From the NCBI GenBank assembly GCA_023228045.1, contig JALOBY010000026.1, positions 1-18,388 on the forward strand: a stretch of DNA of 18,388 bases. The letters are read 5' to 3'. The translations under genes were made by a program, and so were the position numbers. This DNA comes from Endomicrobiales bacterium (GTDB taxonomy: Bacteria; Elusimicrobiota; Endomicrobiia; Endomicrobiales; JALOBY01). Shown piece by piece: positions 14,913 to 18,388 of this stretch (positions within the stretch are counted from its first letter, which is position 1; each line of letters begins with the position of its first letter). The notes beneath the pieces are model-generated. The model saw only the letters and a list, made by a program, of their open reading frames with translations, searched no databases and was not told the DNA's origin.

Positions 14913-16097
14913 CTACTTCAGTGCTTCTTCAATTCTATCTAAGCCATTCTTAATGTTATCCATAGAAGTCGCGTAAGACAACCTGATAAACCCATCGGCT
15001 CCAAATGCCGCACCTGGCACAACGGCAACTTTTGCTCTTTCCAATAGATATTGCGCAAGTTCAGTGCAAGTTGCGACAACTTTGCCGTTATAAGTTTTGC
15101 CAAGCAGTTTCTTTATATTTGGGAAAACATAAAACGCACCCTGTGGGGAAGTGCAAGATATACCTTTAATTTTATTTAGGCGATCAACAATAAAATCTCT
15201 GCGTTTTTCAAACTCCGCTCGCATAACTTCTACGCTATCTTGAGAGCCATTTAGCGCCTCTGTTGCGGCTTTCATTGCAATTGATGCTGCATTTGAGGTT
15301 GACTGGCTTTGAATAGTAGTCATTGCATTTATTATTTCTTTTGGACCGGCGGCATAACCAATTCTCCAACCGGTCATAGCGTATGCCTTAGAAACACCAT
15401 TAACAACCACGGTTATGTCTTTTATTTCTTTTGAAACATTGGCAATAGAGTAAAATTTGAAACTATCGTAAATGAGTTTTTCATAAATTTCATCTGAAAA
15501 AATTAAAATTTTGTGCTCTAAACAAATTGTGGCAATTTTTTGCAGCTCTTCAAGAGTGTAGGCACAGCCGCAAGGGTTTGACGGTGAGTTTAACATAAGC
15601 GCCTTTGTTTTTTTACCTATTGCCGTTTTAAGTTTTTCTGGTGATATTTTAAAACCCTCGCGCTCTTTTGTTTTAATTACTTTTACTTTTGCACCGGCAA
15701 GTACTGCCATATCAGGGTAAGATACCCAATAAGGCGCAGGCACAATAATTTCGTCTTTTGGGTCAAGAACTGCTTGGAAAAGATTATAAAGCGAGTGTTT
15801 GGCGCCGCAAGAAACAATTATTTGATTGCTTTTGTATTCAAGGTTATTTTCTCTCTTAAGTTTTGTTACTATAGCTGCCTTAAGGTCGGGCGTTCCTGCA
15901 ACAGGGCAATATTTTGTAAAGCCGGAGTTAATAGCACTTATAGCCGCATCTTTAATGTTCTGTGGTGTGTCAAAGTCAGGTTCGCCGGCACCAAAGCTTA
16001 TAATATCTTCTCCTGCGGCTTTAAGAGCTTTTGCTTTTGCCTCAATTGCAAGTGTTGGCGAGGGTTTAATGCTTTGTACTCTTTTTGAAAGAAACAT
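14913..16097 (-). CDS. Class I PLP-dependent aminotransferase (aspartate aminotransferase-like)
   Basis: The 394-residue cytosolic enzyme belongs to fold type I, subgroup I-beta, which usually uses aspartate or related amino acids with 2-oxoglutarate. It begins FLSKRVQSIKPSPTLAIEAKAKAL, typical of this subgroup. PLP-binding features: N174 (SPSNPCG; the usual T is C here), D202 (SDEIYEKL), K237 in SKAYAMTGWRIGY (Schiff-base lysine), R245, and R372 (FIRLSYA, substrate carboxylate). Nothing is truncated. AAGGAG (16106-16111, minus strand) precedes the ATG by 8 bases. It is the only minus-strand gene and separates rng from rplU-rpmA-obgE, which are neighbours in many bacteria. Exact substrate (Asp, prephenate, Ala) cannot be told from sequence alone. 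Confidence 0.93.
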   Translation of the reverse strand: MFLSKRVQSIKPSPTLAIEAKAKALKAAGEDIISFGAGEPDFDTPQNIKDAAISAINSGFTKYCPVAGTPDLKAAIVTKLKRENNLEYKSNQIIVSCGAKHSLYNLFQAVLDPKDEIIVPAPYWVSYPDMAVLAGAKVKVIKTKEREGFKISPEKLKTAIGKKTKALMLNSPSNPCGCAYTLEELQKIATICLEHKILIFSDEIYEKLIYDSFKFYSIANVSKEIKDITVVVNGVSKAYAMTGWRIGYAAGPKEIINAMTTIQSQSTSNAASIAMKAATEALNGSQDSVEVMRAEFEKRRDFIVDRLNKIKGISCTSPQGAFYVFPNIKKLLGKTYNGKVVATCTELAQYLLERAKVAVVPGAAFGADGFIRLSYATSMDNIKNGLDRIEEALK

Positions 16098-16117
16098 CTG
16101 TTAAACTCCTTAAATCC

Positions 16118-16147
16118 TTGACAAAGAATAGTTTTTTGTGGTATTAT
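16118..16147 (+). promoter_or_regulatory. Promoter of rplU-rpmA-obgE
   Basis: TTGACA (16118-16123, perfect -35) and TATTAT (16142-16147) are 18 bases apart. The expected start is near 16154, giving a leader of only about 20 bases before the rplU ATG at 16174. Its -10 box overlaps that of the opposing aminotransferase promoter. Confidence 0.75.
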
Positions 16148-16174
16148 TTTACGGTTTAGAAAGGAGAATGTCAA
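16146..16174 (-). promoter_or_regulatory. Promoter of the aminotransferase gene, facing the rplU promoter
   Basis: On the minus strand TTGACA (16174 to 16169) and TAAAAT (16151 to 16146) are 17 bases apart. The expected start is near 16139, about 42 bases before the aminotransferase ATG. The -35 box includes the first base of the rplU start codon, and the -10 box shares two base pairs with the rplU -10 box. Confidence 0.65.
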
Positions 16175-16488
16175 TGTACGCAATATTTCAAACTGGTGGC
16201 AAACAGTACAAAGTTAGCGCCGGCGATGTAATTAAAGTTGAAAAGATAGAAGCCCTAGAGGGCGCGGATGTTGTACTTACCGATGTGCTTTTGGTTTCTG
16301 ACGGTGAAAAACTTACCGTTGGCAGGCCTCATGTGAAAGGCGCAGAGGTTGTAGCAGAAGTTATAGAGCAGGGCCGTGGCAAAAAAATAATTGTTTTCAA
16401 AAAGCGTTCAAAAAAGACCTACAAAAAAACAATTGGCCACAGGCAATGGTTAACGGAACTTAAAATAAAAGAAATTAAAACGGCTTAA
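16174..16488 (+). CDS. rplU: 50S ribosomal protein bL21
   Basis: bL21 is an assembly protein of the large subunit. The 104-residue product has MYAIFQTGGKQYKV at the start and KKRSKKTYKKTIGHRQWLTELKI near the end. Three in-frame starts exist (GTG 16138, ATG 16168, ATG 16174). AAAGGAG at 16160-16166 is 7 bases from ATG 16174 but only 1 from ATG 16168, and 16138 would precede the promoter -10 box, so 16174 is the start. It heads the rplU-rpmA-obgE operon. Confidence 0.96.
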   Translation: MYAIFQTGGKQYKVSAGDVIKVEKIEALEGADVVLTDVLLVSDGEKLTVGRPHVKGAEVVAEVIEQGRGKKIIVFKKRSKKTYKKTIGHRQWLTELKIKEIKTA

Positions 16489-16519
16489 GTTTCGCCGGTA
16501 GTACTTTTGGGAGATTAAT

Positions 16520-16786
16520 ATGGCGCATGTAAAAGCACAGGGATCAAGTTCTAACGGTAGAGATTCAAAAGGCCAGCGGCTTGGCATAAAAGTTTTTGGC
16601 AGTGAGCTTATAAAATCGGGCGCGATAATTGTGCGTCAGCGCGGCACAAAAATTCACCCGGGCAAAAATGTTATGATTGGCTCTGACGATACTTTATTCG
16701 CTTGCATAGCGGGTGTTGTAAAGTTTGAAAAAAAAGCAAAAGACAAACGTTTCGTCAGCGTTTATCCTATAGAGCAAAAAGCCTAA
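16520..16786 (+). CDS. rpmA: 50S ribosomal protein bL27
   Basis: bL27 reaches the peptidyl-transferase centre with its N-terminus. The 88-residue product begins MAHVKAQGSSSNGRDSKGQRLG and contains VRQRGTKIHPGKNV. It has no N-terminal extension of the kind that the protease Prp removes in Firmicutes, and no prp gene lies between rplU and rpmA (31-base gap), which is consistent. GGGAG lies 7 bases before the ATG. Confidence 0.97.
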   Translation: MAHVKAQGSSSNGRDSKGQRLGIKVFGSELIKSGAIIVRQRGTKIHPGKNVMIGSDDTLFACIAGVVKFEKKAKDKRFVSVYPIEQKA

Positions 16787-16803
16787 CTCGCAACAAATAA
16801 AAA

Positions 16804-18069
16804 ATGTTTATAGACAAAGCGCGTATTTTTGTTACAGCTGGTCGCGGTGGCGACGGCTGTAATTCTTTTTTAAGGGAAAAATTTCGGCCTTTTGGCGGCC
16901 CCGATGGCGGCAATGGTGGCGATGGCGGCGATGTTTATTTGCAAGTTGACAACAATATGTCAACCCTTTTGGACCTTGTGCATTGCCCGAACTATAAAGC
17001 ACCTTGCGGTTCGCCTGGTGAAAGCACCAATAAGTATGGTAAAAGCGCGAAAGATTTATTTATAAAAGTTCCGCAGGGAACAATTGTAATAAAAAACGGT
17101 TCTATAATTGCCGACCTAAAAAAGATAGGTGAAAAACTTCTTGTTGCAAATGGCGGGCGTGGCGGCAGAGGCAACGCATCATTTAAAACAGGCCGAAATA
17201 GCGCTCCACGGGTTTATGAAAAAGGCGAACCAGGCGAAGTTGCAACATTAGATTTTGAACTAAAACTAATTGCCGATGTGGGTTTAGTTGGGTTTCCAAA
17301 TGCAGGTAAGTCAACATTCCTTTCAGTTGTTTCTTGCGCACACCCCAAAATAGCAGATTATCCATTTACCACACTTGCTCCAAACCTTGGTGTGGCGCAT
17401 TACTATGGAAAAAGTTTTGTTGTAGCAGACATCCCTGGTATTATTGAAGGGGCTCATGGTGGAAAAGGGCTTGGCGATGAATTTTTAAGGCACATAGAGC
17501 GCACCCGCGTGTTGGTTCACCTTATAGATATTTCAGGTTTTGATGATAAAACTGCTTATGAAAACTATAAAATAATAAACAAAGAGCTGAAAAAATACTC
17601 GGCACACTTGGCAAAAAAACCAATGATAGTGGTTGTAAATAAAATGGATTTGACAGATTCAGATAAATTATTCGCAAGTTTCAAAAAACACTTGAAAAAT
17701 AAAAAGGTATTTAAAATATCCGCAGTTTCAAAAGTGGGCATAAACCCGCTTATGGCCGAGTTGATAAAAATACTTGCAAAGCCAATGGCAGAAGAAAGCG
17801 AATTAGTGCTTGAAAACGGCCGAAAAAAATATATTTATGAGCCCGAGTTTAAGGTTGAATATGAAATTATTGATGATACAAATGTATTTACGGTTATAGG
17901 TAAAAAAGTGGAAAAATTACTTGCAATGACCAATATGGATAACGACGACACACTTCGCAGGTTTCAAAATATCCTAAAAAAAATGGGTATAGAAAGAGCC
18001 CTAAAAGAAAAAGGCATAAAAATTGGCGACACAGTTCGTATAGCAAACACCGAGTTCTTCTTCCAATAA
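16804..18069 (+). CDS. obgE: GTPase Obg/CgtA (ribosome assembly)
   Basis: Obg is an essential GTPase for late 50S assembly that also senses ppGpp. The 421-residue protein has three domains. A glycine-rich Obg domain (1 to about 158) contains GGPDGGNGGDGGDV and ANGGRGGRGN. The G domain has G1 GFPNAGKS (163-170), switch I PFTTLAPN (187-194), G3 DIPG (209-212), G4 NKMD (279-282) and G5 SAVSK (306-310). A C-terminal OCT domain spans about 340-415. All nucleotide motifs are intact. The start MFIDKARIFVTAGRGGDG is canonical, although no Shine-Dalgarno is visible; it begins 17 bases after rpmA. It ends the operon; no clear terminator follows. Confidence 0.97.
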   Translation: MFIDKARIFVTAGRGGDGCNSFLREKFRPFGGPDGGNGGDGGDVYLQVDNNMSTLLDLVHCPNYKAPCGSPGESTNKYGKSAKDLFIKVPQGTIVIKNGSIIADLKKIGEKLLVANGGRGGRGNASFKTGRNSAPRVYEKGEPGEVATLDFELKLIADVGLVGFPNAGKSTFLSVVSCAHPKIADYPFTTLAPNLGVAHYYGKSFVVADIPGIIEGAHGGKGLGDEFLRHIERTRVLVHLIDISGFDDKTAYENYKIINKELKKYSAHLAKKPMIVVVNKMDLTDSDKLFASFKKHLKNKKVFKISAVSKVGINPLMAELIKILAKPMAEESELVLENGRKKYIYEPEFKVEYEIIDDTNVFTVIGKKVEKLLAMTNMDNDDTLRRFQNILKKMGIERALKEKGIKIGDTVRIANTEFFFQ

Positions 18070-18128
18070 AACACGCCCACAGATTTAACCCGTATTTTGC
18101 CTTAAAAAACTTACAGAGAAATAGTGAT

Positions 18129-18144
18129 TGTGATTTTGGTCACA
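18129..18144. promoter_or_regulatory. CRP/FNR-family-like operator palindrome
   Basis: TGTGA-TTTTGG-TCACA is a perfect match to the TGTGA-N6-TCACA core bound by CRP-type regulators. It is centred about 54 bases before the expected transcription start. A second small palindrome, ACACAT-GGT-ATGTGT (18142-18156), overlaps its end and touches the -35 box. Confidence 0.5.
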
Positions 18145-18155
18145 CATGGTATGTG

Positions 18156-18184
18156 TTGAAAATCAAGTGTGTTGTTGCTATAAT
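18156..18184 (+). promoter_or_regulatory. Strong promoter with extended -10 and GC-rich discriminator
   Basis: TTGAAA (18156-18161) and a perfect TATAAT (18179-18184) are 17 bases apart. TGC directly before the -10 box makes it an extended -10. GCGGGCGG follows the -10 box, a GC-rich discriminator typical of rRNA and other growth-rate-controlled promoters. The expected start is near 18191. Confidence 0.7.
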
Positions 18185-18367
18185 GCGGGCGGAATAATAG
18201 TTAAGGGGAATCAAATTTAGATAATAGCTCGGGTAAATTAAAGGGCAAGCTGGTTATAGTTCGTTAAAAATAAGTAGTGTTTGTCATTGCGGGCATAATA
18301 CTCAAAAAGTGTTGCTAAAAACAAGGGATAAAGTCTTAAATATAGACGACAAGTAAAAACATTTGAT

Positions 18368-18380
18368 ACTCTTTTATTGA
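18368..18380 (+). promoter_or_regulatory. Possible boxA-like antitermination element
   Basis: ACTCTTTTATTGA resembles boxA (core CTCTTTnA), found in leaders of rRNA operons shortly before 16S rRNA. It lies about 180 bases after the promoter described at 18156-18184. Short and AT-rich, so chance is quite possible. Confidence 0.25.
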
Positions 18381-18388
18381 AACGGTTC

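Larger units (their letters stand above)
18070..18388. other. Gene-free right end with promoter region and untranslated leader
   Basis: No supportable reading frame lies here on either strand. From the putative start near 18191 to the window end there is no ATG at all on the + strand. The stretch holds a palindromic operator, a strong promoter, and a leader ending with a boxA-like sequence. The gene served lies beyond the window. Confidence 0.6.

Noticed and set aside
15774..16104. Plus-strand frames of about 90-104 residues opposite the aminotransferase
   Set aside because: They are antisense shadows of a certain gene with all catalytic residues present; they have no domain or ribosome-binding site.
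16489..16519. Gene for the bL27-processing protease Prp between rplU and rpmA
   Set aside because: The gap is only 31 bases and bL27 has no cleavable extension, so none is expected.
18146..18220. 24-codon frame (ATG at 18146) after obgE
   Set aside because: It starts inside the operator palindrome and before the promoter -10 box, and has no ribosome-binding site.
18278..18300. GTCATTGCGGGC plus CATAAT as a further promoter or a known interspersed repeat
   Set aside because: TTGTCA and CATAAT are only 7 bases apart, too close for a promoter, and a 12-base resemblance to a repeat motif is too short to support.

Overview
The window is about 18.4 kb of gene-dense, AT-leaning bacterial chromosome. 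It holds conserved housekeeping genes, all on the + strand except one aminotransferase. No phage, insertion-sequence, CRISPR, tRNA or rRNA gene is visible. A complete MreBCD/PBP2/RodA elongation machinery points to a rod-shaped bacterium with peptidoglycan. Three things suggest a deep-branching, probably diderm candidate-type phylum: the protein mix (Zn-type adenylate kinase, Zn-type uS4 and bL36, bL27 without the Firmicutes N-terminal extension, RNase G beside a fused B12-binding-like radical SAM protein), the many start codons without a Shine-Dalgarno sequence, and the small GC-rich palindromes between genes. Elusimicrobiota or a relative is my best guess, with low confidence because no rRNA marker is present.

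Layout. (1) 1-4687: the distal end of the spc operon and the alpha operon: adk (5' end cut by the window edge), map, infA, rpmJ, rpsM, rpsK, rpsD, rpoA, rplQ. (2) 4703-10481: mreB, mreC, mreD, mrdA (PBP2) and rodA follow rplQ after 15 bp with no terminator, so gene expression and wall elongation may share transcripts. (3) 10490-14417: a fused radical SAM/DUF2344 protein of unknown function and RNase G (rng). (4) 14418-14912: a non-coding block packed with several interspersed palindromic repeats. (5) 14913-16097, minus strand: a class I aminotransferase. (6) 16174-18069: rplU, rpmA, obgE, a ribosome-assembly operon with its own strong promoter. (7) 18070-18388: no gene, but a near-consensus promoter with a CRP-like palindrome and a GC-rich discriminator, reading out of the window into what may be a stable-RNA operon.

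No unknown multi-gene system stands out; the genes are core genes. The most interesting signals are non-coding. An identical hairpin is fused to the Shine-Dalgarno sequence in front of both rpsM and rpsD, and a relative lies in the repeat block. A hairpin separates the Shine-Dalgarno-like sequence from the start codon of mrdA. The rplU and aminotransferase promoters face each other with overlapping -10 boxes. The right edge carries a stringent-type promoter and operator with no ORF behind it. The radical SAM protein is the one gene of unknown function, in a neighbourhood that implies a role in ribosome or RNA maturation.
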